A stretch of 64,000 nt of DNA, taken from positions 484,270 to 548,269 of the forward strand of contig NZ_LMSM01000006.1 in NCBI RefSeq assembly GCF_001428125.1. Direction: 5' to 3'. The stretch comes from Nocardioides sp. Soil774. Its GTDB lineage: Bacteria > Actinomycetota > Actinomycetes > Propionibacteriales > Nocardioidaceae. Of the stretch, positions 46,381 through 54,848 are shown in pieces (the first letter of the stretch is position 1; every line of letters starts with the position of its first letter). Both the position numbers and the translations under genes were made by a program. The notes beneath the pieces were generated by a model. It was not told the DNA's origin. It saw only the letters and a program-made list of their open reading frames with translations, and searched no databases.

Positions 46381-46422
46381 ACTGGAGCCTCACCCCCGAA
46401 ACTTCGGGGGTGAGGCTCCAGT
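46381..46422. terminator. 20-bp perfect inverted repeat after hppA
   Basis: Arms 46381-46400 and 46403-46422 are exactly complementary, with a 2-nt centre, giving one of the strongest hairpins in the window. It lies 2 nt beyond the 18-bp palindrome. It is a likely terminator for hppA although only CTTGATAT follows, with no real T-run. Confidence 0.7.
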
Positions 46423-46513
46423 CTTGATATGGAGGCTTGCCTCAGCGCTCGCCTCAGCGCCGTCTCAGCGCTCACCCCCCCGTCGCGCGCCGACGGTCTG
46501 GAAGGCTGGGGCC

Positions 46514-48016
46514 ATGTCCCACGACCTCGACTTCGTCGGCCCGCTGCGCGAGGCACTGCACGCCGCTGACTTCATCTATGACCGGGTCGCCGAGGCGATC
46601 GGCGAGGACGCGCACCGCGCGCTCGGTCGCAACGAGACACTGCCCGCGCTGCGGCGTACGACGTCGGGCTCGGCGCTCGACACGCTGGTCCGCCTCTTCC
46701 TGCTGCAGACGCCGGTCGGCCGCGACGAGGCCGACCGGGCACTGCCCGGCCTGGTCGACCGGCTCTGCAACGCTGGGATGCTCGAGCAGAGCGTCAGCGA
46801 GGTGGCGGCCCGGATGGACTGCCGCCCCTACGCCGCCTCCGAGGCGGGCGAGGACCGCGACCTGTGGATCGTCTCCGACCTCACGCCCGGTCTCGACGGC
46901 GCACCGGTCGCGGTCGGCGCCGACCACGTCCTGGGCATCTCGAGCGCCTCGACGAGCCTGGCGCAGCTCACCATGCGCGAGCCGGTCGGGAGCGCGCTCG
47001 ACCTCGGCACCGGCTGCGGCGTGCAGGCCCTCCACCTGGCCGCGCACGCGGACCACGTCGTCGCCACCGACGTGAACGCCCGCGCGCTGTGGATGACCCG
47101 GCTCAACGCCGAGCTCAACGGCGTCCCCGTCGATGTGCGTGACGGCTCCTTCTTCGAGCCGGTCGCGGGGGAGCGCTTCGACCTGATCGCGACCAACCCG
47201 CCCTTCGTCATCTCCCCGGCCACGGGCGAGCGCCTGGTCTACCGCGACTCCGGCCTGCCCGGGGACCGCGTCGTGGAGCACATCGTGCGCACCGGGCCCG
47301 ACCACCTCACCGAGGGCGGGTGGCTGCAGGTGCTGGCCAACTGGGCGGTCGTCGAGGGCCAGCCGTGGGACGAGCGGCTCGGTTCGTGGCTGCGCCCCGA
47401 CTGTGACGCGCTCGTCGTGCAGCGCGAGACCCTCGACCCCGCCTCCTACGTCGAGCTGTGGCTCAAGGACAGCGGCCACCACGGTGGTCCGGACTACGCC
47501 CGGCGCTACGACACCTGGCTGTCGTGGTTCGAGGAGACCGGCATCGCCGGCGTCGGCTTCGGCTGGATCAACGTGCGCCTCGGTGGCGCGGACCACGCCG
47601 GGAGGCACGAGCTCCTCGAGTGGCCCTACGACGTCGAGCAGCCGATCGGCCCGGCGATCCACGCCTGGGGCGAGGCGGTCGACGGCCTGCGCGACCTCGG
47701 CGACGACGCCCTGCTCGCCACAACCCTGCGGGCGCGCGACGACGTGCAGCAGGAGACCGTCGGCCGTCCCGGCGCGGAGGACCCGGAGGCGATCGTGCTG
47801 CGCCAGCAGCGCGGGTTCCGCCGGGCGCGCACGGCCGACACCGTCGAGGCCGCCCTCCTCGGCGCGTGCGACGGTGACCTATCGGTGGGCCAGATCCTGG
47901 GCGCGCTCGGCTCGCTGCTCGAGCGGGAGGAGGCCGAGCTGCACGAGACCTACCTGCCCGTGGTGCGCGAGCTCGTCGGCGAGGGCTTCCTCGAGGTGGA
48001 GCGCTCCGGCTCATAG
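46514..48016 (+). CDS. SAM-dependent methyltransferase with PrmC-like NPPF motif
   Basis: The 500-residue protein has an N-terminal helical region (DFVGPLREALHAADFIYDRVAEAIG), a methyltransferase core with ALDLGTGCGVQALHLAAHADHVVATDVNARAL (motif I) and LIATNPPFVISP (motif IV, NPPF/Y of N6-adenine or glutamine methyltransferases). A C-terminal region of about 180 residues follows (LLEWPYDVEQPIGPAIHAWGEA...). The NPPF motif means it methylates a planar nitrogen in protein or nucleic acid. Start set at ATG 46514 within GCTGGGGCC. Its stop overlaps the convergent gene by 6 nt. Confidence 0.85.
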   Translation: MSHDLDFVGPLREALHAADFIYDRVAEAIGEDAHRALGRNETLPALRRTTSGSALDTLVRLFLLQTPVGRDEADRALPGLVDRLCNAGMLEQSVSEVAARMDCRPYAASEAGEDRDLWIVSDLTPGLDGAPVAVGADHVLGISSASTSLAQLTMREPVGSALDLGTGCGVQALHLAAHADHVVATDVNARALWMTRLNAELNGVPVDVRDGSFFEPVAGERFDLIATNPPFVISPATGERLVYRDSGLPGDRVVEHIVRTGPDHLTEGGWLQVLANWAVVEGQPWDERLGSWLRPDCDALVVQRETLDPASYVELWLKDSGHHGGPDYARRYDTWLSWFEETGIAGVGFGWINVRLGGADHAGRHELLEWPYDVEQPIGPAIHAWGEAVDGLRDLGDDALLATTLRARDDVQQETVGRPGAEDPEAIVLRQQRGFRRARTADTVEAALLGACDGDLSVGQILGALGSLLEREEAELHETYLPVVRELVGEGFLEVERSGS

Positions 48017-48772
48017 CGCCTCCGCGAGCGAGCGGTCGCGCAGCTCGACGAGGTCGCGGCGCACCGGCGCCGACAACAGCTCGACCCGCCCGACCGGGAG
48101 CAGGGCCGGGGCGCCGATGGCCCAGGGGCGCACCGTCGCCCAGCCGAGGCGGCGTACGTGACCGAGGACCTGGGTGCCGCACGCGTGGAGCGAGCTCGTG
48201 CCGAGGTGGTCGGCGATCCGGACCTGCGTCACGGGGCCCTCCGGCCCGATGGCCGCGTTGGCCTTGCCGACCACCCAGGCGATCCCCGCGGCGAGGCGAT
48301 CAGGCCCCATCCGCTCCGCGAGCTCGGGCACGCGCTCGCGCGCCAGGAGCAGGCACTCCCGCAGCGGGGCGGCGAGGTCGGCCGCGAGCAACGACTCACG
48401 CAGGTCGCTGAGCACCTCCTCGGTGACCAGCCACGGCTCGTCGGCCACCGGGTCGAGGTGGTCGGCCAGGCGCGGCAGCGCGACCGGTGAGGCCGTCATC
48501 GACAGGAGCGCGTCGCGGCCCCCGGCCACCTCGTCGAGCCACGCGAGCGCCTGCAGGTGGCGGGGCGGGGGAGGTGGCTGGACCAGCGTCGGCCGGCGCT
48601 CCTCGTCGTGGCGGCGCGCCACGTCGGCGTACGCACTCTCCTCCACGCGCTCGCTCCACGCGTCGACGATTCGGCCGTCGACGAAGACGAGGTGGTGGAG
48701 CCGGCCGACGTCGAGCAGCCGCTCGTGGGGGTCGTGCCAGAGGTGGTCGTCGCGGTAGCGGTGGTCGAGCAT
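48011..48772 (-). CDS. Conserved actinobacterial protein of unknown function
   Basis: The 253-residue soluble protein has DDHLWHDPHERLLDVGRLHHLVFVDGRIVDAWSERVEESAYADVARRHDEER at its start. A Pro-rich spacer (QPPPPPRH) and a helical rest follow (LADHLDPVADEPWLVTEEVLSDLRESLL, ERVPELAERMGPDRLAAGIAWVVGKAN). It lacks membrane segments or known catalytic motifs. An AGGAGG ribosome site precedes the ATG. It is divergent from topA. I do not recognise it. Confidence 0.75.
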   Translation of the reverse strand: MLDHRYRDDHLWHDPHERLLDVGRLHHLVFVDGRIVDAWSERVEESAYADVARRHDEERRPTLVQPPPPPRHLQALAWLDEVAGGRDALLSMTASPVALPRLADHLDPVADEPWLVTEEVLSDLRESLLAADLAAPLRECLLLARERVPELAERMGPDRLAAGIAWVVGKANAAIGPEGPVTQVRIADHLGTSSLHACGTQVLGHVRRLGWATVRPWAIGAPALLPVGRVELLSAPVRRDLVELRDRSLAEAL

Positions 48773-48957
48773 CGGTCCTCCTGGGGTCGGGGTCGGAGAG
48801 GGGTGCGCCACCACGGTCCGCACCCCCACCGACACGCCCGCCACCCTGTCCACAGGTGCCCGTCCAGGACGCCTCCTCCACAGCCGGGACCGGCCGAAGT
48901 GGGCCGCGACGGGGGTCCCGGATCGTCGCCCGGGGTGGCGAAGTGCGGATGTGGCGC

Positions 48958-48963
48958 TACCGT
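48958..48963 (+). promoter_or_regulatory. TACCGT -10 box for topA
   Basis: TACCGT 50 nt upstream of the topA GTG, with a GAGGGAG ribosome site in the leader. The 240-nt gap 48773-49012 holds nothing else clear. Confidence 0.45.
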
Positions 48964-49012
48964 TGCCGCGCTGAGCAACACCTCGGCGCACAACTTGAGG
49001 GAGCAAACTGAA

Positions 49013-51733
49013 GTGGCAAAGCTCGTCATCGTGGAGTCGCCTGCCAAGGCCCGCACCATCGGCGGATACCTCGGCAAGGACTACGTCGTCGAGTCCTCGA
49101 TCGGTCACATCCGCGACCTGCCCAACAACGCCGCGGACACACCGGCCAAGATCAAGGACAAGCCCTGGGGCCGCCTCGCGGTCGACGTCGACAACGGGTT
49201 CGAGCCCTACTACGTCGTGCCGCGCGACAAGAAGAGCCACATCGCCAAGCTGAAGAAGCTGGTCAAGGACGCCGACGCGCTCTACCTCGCCACCGATGAG
49301 GACCGCGAGGGCGAGGCCATCGCGTGGCACCTCCTCGACGAGCTCAAGCCCCCGAAGGGCCTGCCGGTCCACCGGATGGTCTTCCACGAGATCACCAAGC
49401 CGGCGATCCTCGCCGCGGTCGAGAACCCCCGCGAGATCAACGACGACCTCGTCGAGGCCCAGGAGGCGCGCCGCATCCTGGACCGCCTCTACGGCTACGA
49501 GGTCTCGCCGGTGCTGTGGAAGAAGGTCATGTCCGGCCTCTCCGCCGGCCGTGTGCAGTCGGTGGCGACCCGCCTGGTCGTCGACCGCGAGCGCGAGCGG
49601 ATGAAGTTCCGCGTCGCCTCCTACTGGGACCTCGACGCCACCTTCGACGCCGGCACCGGCCACGACCCGCGGATGTTCCCCGCCAAGCTCTACGCCGTCG
49701 ACGACGTGCGCGTCGCCCGTGGCTCCGACTTCGACAACACCGGCGAGCTGAAGGGCAAGGGCGAGCGCGTCCACCTGTCGCGCGCCGACGCCGAGACGCT
49801 GGCCGCCGGCCTCAGCGACACGACGTACGACGTGCGCTCGGTCGAGTCCAAGCCCTACCGCCGCTCGCCGTACGCCCCCTTCCGCACCACCACGCTCCAG
49901 CAGGAGGCCAGCCGCAAGCTCGGCATGAGCGCGAGCGTGACGATGTCGGTCGCGCAGCGGCTCTACGAGAACGGCTTCATCACCTACATGCGTACGGACT
50001 CCACGACCCTCTCGGGGGCCGCGGTCGGTGCGGCGCGCGACCAGGTGCGCGAGCTCTACGGCGCGGAGTACCTCCCCGACTCCCCGCGCACCTACGCCTC
50101 CAAGGTCAAGAACGCCCAGGAGGCGCACGAGGCGATCCGTCCGGCGGGCGAGTCGTTCCGCACGCCGGCCCAGACCGGCCTGTCGGGCGAGCAGTTCCGC
50201 CTCTACGAGCTGATCTGGATGCGCACGGTCGCCTCCCAGATGAAGGACGCGGTCGGCAACTCGGTGACCATCCGCATCGGTGGCGCCGCCGCCGACGGTC
50301 GCGACGTGGTCTTCAGCTCGAGCGGCCGCACGATCACCTTCCACGGCTTCCTCAAGGCCTACGTAGAGGACATCGACGACGCCTCGAAGCGCAAGGACGA
50401 CGCCGAGACCCGCCTGCCCAACCTCAGCCAGGGCGCCGCGGTCAGCGCCGCGACGCTGTCCCCGGAGGGCCACGAGACCAAGCCGCCCTCGCGCTACACC
50501 GAGGCGACGCTGATCAAGGAGCTCGAGGACCGCGAGATCGGTCGCCCGTCGACGTACGCCTCGATCATCGGCACCATCCTCAACCGCGGCTACGTCTACA
50601 AGAAGGGCACCGCGCTGGTGCCTGCCTGGCTCGCCTTCTCGGTGGTCCGGCTGCTGGAGGAGCACTTCCCGCGGCAGGTGTCCTACGAGTTCACCGCCTC
50701 CATGGAGGACGTGCTCGACGACATCGCGGGCGGCCGGCGCGACCGCGTGACCGAGCTCGGGGAGTTCTACTACGGCGCCGGCGACGTCGTCGGCCTCAAG
50801 ACGCTCGTCACCGACCTCGGCGAGATCGACGCCAAGGAGATGGCGACCTTCCCGATCGGCGAGGGCATCGACCTGCGCGTGGGTCGCTACGGCCCCTACG
50901 TCGAGGGCCCCGGCGACGGCGGCGAGGCGGGTGCCCCCGTGCGCGCCAACGTCCCCGACGACCTCCCGCCCGACGAGCTCACCGTGGCCAAGGCCAAGGA
51001 GCTGCTGGCCAACCCGGCCGGCGAGGAGCAGGTCGTGGGCAACCACCCCGAGACCGGCCTGCAGATCGTGGCGAAGAACGGCCGCTTCGGTCCCTACGTC
51101 ACCGAGGTGTTGCCCGAGGACGCCCCGAAGTCGGCCAAGCCGCGCACGGGCTCGCTCTTCACGTCGATGACCCTCGACACCGTCTCGCTCGAGGAGGCGG
51201 TCAAGCTGCTCGACCTGCCCCGCGTCGTGGGCACCGACGAGGACGGCACCGAGATCACCGCGCAGAACGGTCGCTACGGGCCCTACCTCAAGAAGGGCAC
51301 CGACTCGCGCAGCCTCACCTCCGAGGACCAGATCTTCGACATCACCCTCGACCAGGCCAAGGCGATCTACGCCCAGCCCAAGCAGCGCGGCCGCGGCGCG
51401 GCCACCCCGCCGCTGAAGGAGCTCGGCAACGACCCGGTCTCCGGGCAGCCGGTCATCGTGAAGGCGGGCCGCTTCGGCGAGTACGTCACCGACGGCGAGT
51501 ACAACGCCACGCTGCGCAAGGACGACACCGTCGAGTCGATCACCCTCGAGCGCGCCGCCGAGCTGCTCGCCGAGCGCCGCGAGCGCGGACCTGCCAAGAA
51601 GGCGGCCAAGAAGGGCGCGAAGAAGGCCCCGGCGAAGAAGACGGCCGCCAAGAAGACGGCCGCGAAGAAGACGACGGCCAAGAAGACCGCTGCGAAGAAG
51701 GCTCCGGCGAAGAAGGCTGCCAAGAAGTCCTGA
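49013..51733 (+). CDS. topA: DNA topoisomerase I
   Basis: The 906-residue enzyme relaxes negative supercoils. The TOPRIM domain begins LVIVESPAKARTIGGYLG and includes TDEDREGEAIAW. The catalytic region has QSVATRLVVDRERER, and the active-site tyrosine is in GFITYMRTDSTTLS (about residue 325). Several C-terminal repeats follow (GRYGPYV, GRFGPYV, GRYGPYLKKG, GRFGEYV), as in actinobacterial TopA without zinc fingers. The last 45 residues are Lys/Ala repeats that bind DNA and aid processivity in relatives. GTG start behind GAGGGAG. The position upstream of tmk-holB is conserved in Streptomyces. Confidence 0.97.
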   Translation: MAKLVIVESPAKARTIGGYLGKDYVVESSIGHIRDLPNNAADTPAKIKDKPWGRLAVDVDNGFEPYYVVPRDKKSHIAKLKKLVKDADALYLATDEDREGEAIAWHLLDELKPPKGLPVHRMVFHEITKPAILAAVENPREINDDLVEAQEARRILDRLYGYEVSPVLWKKVMSGLSAGRVQSVATRLVVDRERERMKFRVASYWDLDATFDAGTGHDPRMFPAKLYAVDDVRVARGSDFDNTGELKGKGERVHLSRADAETLAAGLSDTTYDVRSVESKPYRRSPYAPFRTTTLQQEASRKLGMSASVTMSVAQRLYENGFITYMRTDSTTLSGAAVGAARDQVRELYGAEYLPDSPRTYASKVKNAQEAHEAIRPAGESFRTPAQTGLSGEQFRLYELIWMRTVASQMKDAVGNSVTIRIGGAAADGRDVVFSSSGRTITFHGFLKAYVEDIDDASKRKDDAETRLPNLSQGAAVSAATLSPEGHETKPPSRYTEATLIKELEDREIGRPSTYASIIGTILNRGYVYKKGTALVPAWLAFSVVRLLEEHFPRQVSYEFTASMEDVLDDIAGGRRDRVTELGEFYYGAGDVVGLKTLVTDLGEIDAKEMATFPIGEGIDLRVGRYGPYVEGPGDGGEAGAPVRANVPDDLPPDELTVAKAKELLANPAGEEQVVGNHPETGLQIVAKNGRFGPYVTEVLPEDAPKSAKPRTGSLFTSMTLDTVSLEEAVKLLDLPRVVGTDEDGTEITAQNGRYGPYLKKGTDSRSLTSEDQIFDITLDQAKAIYAQPKQRGRGAATPPLKELGNDPVSGQPVIVKAGRFGEYVTDGEYNATLRKDDTVESITLERAAELLAERRERGPAKKAAKKGAKKAPAKKTAAKKTAAKKTTAKKTAAKKAPAKKAAKKS

Positions 51734-51736
51734 GTT

Positions 51737-51776
51737 CGCCCCGAGGGGCGCGGCTCAGGACTCCGACGGAGCCGCG
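51737..51776. terminator. Two small stem-loops after topA
   Basis: CGCCCC-GA-GGGGCG at 51737-51750 and CGCGGCTC...GAGCCGCG (51749-51756 with 51769-51776) sit at the convergent end of topA and the next minus-strand gene. Alternative hairpins; no T-run. Confidence 0.4.
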
Positions 51777-52153
51777 ACCTCGTGCCTGGCGCCCTTGAGC
51801 TCGAGGGCTGCCCCGACGACCCAGGCGATGCCGCCGAAGAGGGTCAGGTAGAGGCCGATGGCCGCGGCGCCGTTCATGTCGAGCAGGCCGATCAGGGTGA
51901 CGAGCCCGGCGAGGACCAGCGACGCGATGAGCCCCGGCCTGGCGGGGACCTTGACCTGGTCGAGCAGCCCGGTGCGAATGGCGAGCAGGGCCGCGCCGAG
52001 CAGCGCGAGGATGAGCGTGATCATCCCGTCGCCGCGGATCCCGGAGACGCTGAAGCCGAAGACCGACACCCACGGCAGGAACGCTGCCAGCGCGACGACG
52101 ATGATGGCGATGCCGGAGACGCGCTGCGGCGTGGAGAAGCGGGTGAGATCCAT
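51755..52153 (-). CDS. Small four-helix membrane protein
   Basis: The 132-residue protein has four hydrophobic segments (IAIIVVALAAFLPWVSVFG, MITLILALLGAALLAI, LIASLVLAGLVTLIGLL, AIGLYLTLFGGIAWVVGAALEL). It is otherwise unassigned; similar DUF-type small membrane proteins are common. On the minus strand TAGCGT (52161-52166) lies 7 nt before the ATG, so it is probably leaderless. Confidence 0.78.
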   Translation of the reverse strand: MDLTRFSTPQRVSGIAIIVVALAAFLPWVSVFGFSVSGIRGDGMITLILALLGAALLAIRTGLLDQVKVPARPGLIASLVLAGLVTLIGLLDMNGAAAIGLYLTLFGGIAWVVGAALELKGARHEVAAPSES

Positions 52154-52160
52154 GCGGCGA

Positions 52161-52166
52161 ACGCTA
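52161..52166 (-). promoter_or_regulatory. TAGCGT -10 box for leaderless small membrane protein
   Basis: On the minus strand TAGCGT, 7 nt, then ATG at 52153. Confidence 0.5.
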
Positions 52167-52254
52167 TCGCCGGCGCGCGGCGACCGGGGTCGCTTTGACC
52201 GAAGCGCGCAGTGGTGGGTGCCCTAGGCTGCCGCCACTGGGACGGGGGCAGGCC

Positions 52255-52953
52255 ATGACGCAGACGCTGCAGGCGCGGGCGACGTACGACGAGTGGCGCG
52301 AGCGCCGCTGGCGGCTGGTGGGCCTGCTCCTCGCCACCATGGCGCTCGCCACGGCGGCGCTCATGATCACGACCGGCCAGCGCCCCGCGACGTACGCCGA
52401 CCTCCTCGCCGACGTGGCCACCAGCGAGGTCGACGAGGTGCAGTTCGTCGGCTCCGACGGCCTCGGGACGGTCGAGCTCCGCTGGACCGTCCTCGCGGGG
52501 GTCCTCGACCAGTACGCCGTGGTCCAGGTCGGGGACGACCGCTCGTACAACGCGTGGGGCGACACGACCTTCGTCACCTCCGACGACCCCCGGGAGACGC
52601 TGCGCAGCATCAACCGGTCGGTCAGGATCACGGTCGGACCGTCCGGTGGCACCCCGTCCGAGACGTTCATGGAGTGGCGGGTGCCCGGGCCGGTCGCCCT
52701 CCTTGCGATGGCCACGTGGCTGGGCGTGCTGCTGCTCATCATCGGCGGCCCGGAGCCCTGGCGCGCCACCCGGTGGGCCTGGGGGTGGGCGTTGCTGCTG
52801 GCCGGCCCACTGGGCGGGGTGGCCTACCTCCTCCTCGGCGGACCGCTCGGCGTGGTGCGGCCGCATCCCGGGCACCGCCGCCTGACCGGCGGCTGGGCCT
52901 TCCTGCTCGCCTGGTTCGTCTTCGCCGGGTGGCGAGAGACCGACGGGTGGTGA
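52255..52953 (+). CDS. Membrane protein of unknown function
   Basis: The 232-residue protein has one hydrophobic segment near residues 21-41 and three more near the C terminus (PVALLAMATWLGVLLLIIG, WGWALLLAGPLGGVAYLLLGG, WAFLLAWFVFAGW). In between is an extracytoplasmic domain of about 110 residues (TYADLLADVATSEVDEVQFVG...). Start at ATG 52255 behind GGGGGCAGG; a TTG at 52195 in the same frame is less likely. A TAGGCT box at 52224-52229 is a plausible promoter. I do not recognise the family. Confidence 0.75.
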   Translation: MTQTLQARATYDEWRERRWRLVGLLLATMALATAALMITTGQRPATYADLLADVATSEVDEVQFVGSDGLGTVELRWTVLAGVLDQYAVVQVGDDRSYNAWGDTTFVTSDDPRETLRSINRSVRITVGPSGGTPSETFMEWRVPGPVALLAMATWLGVLLLIIGGPEPWRATRWAWGWALLLAGPLGGVAYLLLGGPLGVVRPHPGHRRLTGGWAFLLAWFVFAGWRETDGW

Positions 52954-52977
52954 GGCGGGCCTGTCCCACCCCGCCCG

Positions 52978-52983
52978 TAGTCT
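52978..52983 (+). promoter_or_regulatory. TAGTCT -10 box upstream of tmk operon
   Basis: TAGTCT, 7 nt, then GTG at 52991. Leaderless geometry points to the short ORF, not to tmk itself, as the first translated unit. Confidence 0.5.
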
Positions 52984-52990
52984 GTCCCGC

Positions 52991-53059
52991 GTGAACACCC
53001 CACGGCGTTCTTCTCCGCCGGTCCGCTCCCCCGAACAACGCCGCGGGGACCCCGCGTGA
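52991..53059 (+). CDS. Putative 22-residue leader peptide overlapping tmk
   Basis: A GTG-started frame of 23 codons including stop, rich in Arg and Pro (PRRSSPPVRSPEQRRGD), ends in a TGA that overlaps the tmk GTG by 4 nt. The promoter geometry would make it leaderless and tmk coupled to its translation. It may be incidental. Confidence 0.35.
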   Translation: MNTPRRSSPPVRSPEQRRGDPA

Positions 53060-53694
53060 GCGCCGGAGTCTTCTCAGAGCACGGACTCTTCGTCTGCTTC
53101 GAGGGCGGCGAGGGGGCCGGCAAGTCGACCCAGTCGCGCCTGCTGCGCGACTGGCTGGTCGAGCGCGGGGAGACGGTGCTGCTCACCTTCGAGCCGGGTG
53201 ACACCGGGGTCGGCAAGGAGCTGCGACGCATCGTCCTCGACCCGGCGACGGGCGAGCTGTCCGACCGCACGGAGGCGCTGCTCTACGCCGCAGACAAGGC
53301 CGAGCACGTCGACCACGTCGTGCTGCCGGCCCTGGCCCGTGGCGAGGTCGTGATCACCGACCGCTACGTCGACTCCACGCTGGCCTACCAGGGCGCCGGC
53401 CGCACCCTCGACGTCGCCGAGGTCGAGGCCGTCGCCCGGTGGGCGACCCACGACCTGCGCCCGCACCTCACCGTCGTGCTCGACCTGGCACCCGAGGCGG
53501 GGCTGGGACGCTTCGAGGAGCGCGACCGGATCGAGGGACAGTCGCTGGAGTTCCACCAGCGGGTGCGCCAGGGCTTCCTCGACCTGGCCGCCGCCGACCC
53601 CGACCACTACGTCGTGCTCGACGCGCGTGCGCCGATCGAGGAGATCGCCGCAGCCGTCCAGGCCCGGACCGAGCCGTTGCTGGAGCCGCGATGA
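53056..53694 (+). CDS. tmk: Thymidylate kinase
   Basis: The 212-residue enzyme phosphorylates dTMP to dTDP. P-loop FEGGEGAGKST at residues 13-23, LTFEPGDTGVGKELR, TDRYVDSTLAYQGAGR (DRY/H motif), and a lid region with FEERDRIEGQSLEFHQRV. GTG start, coupled to the short upstream frame. Overlaps holB by 4 nt. Confidence 0.96.
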   Translation: MSAGVFSEHGLFVCFEGGEGAGKSTQSRLLRDWLVERGETVLLTFEPGDTGVGKELRRIVLDPATGELSDRTEALLYAADKAEHVDHVVLPALARGEVVITDRYVDSTLAYQGAGRTLDVAEVEAVARWATHDLRPHLTVVLDLAPEAGLGRFEERDRIEGQSLEFHQRVRQGFLDLAAADPDHYVVLDARAPIEEIAAAVQARTEPLLEPR

Positions 53695-54848
53695 CCGTCT
53701 GGGACGACCTCGTCGGCCAGCAGCCGGTCCTCGACACGCTGCGCCGCGCCGCCGGCGGCGAGGGGATGACGCACGCCTGGCTCTTCACCGGCCCGCCCGG
53801 GTCGGGGCGCTCCAACGTGGCACGGGCCTTCGCCGCAGCGCTGCAGTGCGAGACCCGCACCGGGTGCGGCGAGTGCGAGGCGTGCCGCCTCGGCATCAGC
53901 GGGTCGCACCCCGACATCAAGTGGGTGAAGTCCGAGACGTCGGTGCTCTACGTCAACGACATGCGCGACTTGGTGCTGTCGGCCGGCAAGTTCCCGTCCG
54001 TCGGGCGGTGGCAGATCGTGGTGATCGAGGACGCCGACCGGCTCGGCACCCCGGAGAACCCCCGCACCGGCAACGCGCTGCTCAAGGCCATCGAGGAGCC
54101 CACCCCGCGCACGGTCTGGCTGCTGTGCGCGCCCACCCGTGCCGACGTCCTGCCGACGATCGCCTCGCGCTCGCGCCACGTCACGCTGGCCACGCCCACC
54201 GGCGAGCAGATCACCGACTTCCTGGTCAGGTCGGGCATCGACGCGACGGTGGCGTCCTTCGCCGCCCGCGCCAGCCAGGGCCACATCGGGCGCGCCCGGG
54301 CGCTCTGCGTCGACGAGGGCACCCGCACCCGGCGCCGCGAGATCGTGTCGCTGCCGGCGCGGCTCACGAGCATCGGCAGCTGCATGACCGCGGCCACCAA
54401 CCTCAACGAGCTGGCCAAGGAGGAGACCGAGGCGATCACGGCCGAGATCGAGCAGCGCGAGCTCAAGGAGCTCCAGTCGATGTTCGGCAGCGAGCGCAAG
54501 GACCTCGCCAGCCGCTCCTACCGCGCCGCCCTCGGCTCGCTCGAGAAGCTGCAGAAGCAGAAGGCCAAGCGGCGCGTGCTCGACGTGATCGACCGCGCGC
54601 TGATGGACCTCGTCTCGGTCTACCGCGACGCCATCGCCCTCGCGATGGGCGCCCCCGGGCTGCTCGTCAACGAGGAGCTGCGCGGTGACGTGGCGACGAT
54701 CGCGCGGAACGCCACCCCCGAGGAGCTGCTGCGCATGATCGACGCGATCTTCACCGCCCGGGAGCAGATGCTGGAGTTCAACGTGCCGCCGCAGCTGGCG
54801 CTGGAGTCGATGACCGTCGCGCTGCGCCTGCCCGGGGCCCGTCGATGA
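53691..54848 (+). CDS. holB: DNA polymerase III delta' subunit
   Basis: The 385-residue clamp-loader subunit starts VWDDLVGQQPVLDTLRRA. It has a P-loop-like GPPGSGRS in which the lysine is replaced by arginine (delta' does not hydrolyse ATP), and a zinc module with four cysteines (LQCETRTGCGECEACRL). Sensor-type regions NALLKAIEEPTPRTVWLLCA and ASRSRHV are present. The C-terminal collar helices are intact. Overlaps both neighbours by 4 nt. Confidence 0.94.
   Translation: MTVWDDLVGQQPVLDTLRRAAGGEGMTHAWLFTGPPGSGRSNVARAFAAALQCETRTGCGECEACRLGISGSHPDIKWVKSETSVLYVNDMRDLVLSAGKFPSVGRWQIVVIEDADRLGTPENPRTGNALLKAIEEPTPRTVWLLCAPTRADVLPTIASRSRHVTLATPTGEQITDFLVRSGIDATVASFAARASQGHIGRARALCVDEGTRTRRREIVSLPARLTSIGSCMTAATNLNELAKEETEAITAEIEQRELKELQSMFGSERKDLASRSYRAALGSLEKLQKQKAKRRVLDVIDRALMDLVSVYRDAIALAMGAPGLLVNEELRGDVATIARNATPEELLRMIDAIFTAREQMLEFNVPPQLALESMTVALRLPGARR

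Noticed and set aside
48011..51046. Very long minus-strand open frame (about 1000 codons) across topA
   Set aside because: Only its 3' 253 codons (48011-48772) read as protein; the rest is antisense of topA with a His/Val/Arg/Asp-rich composition typical of high-GC shadow frames.
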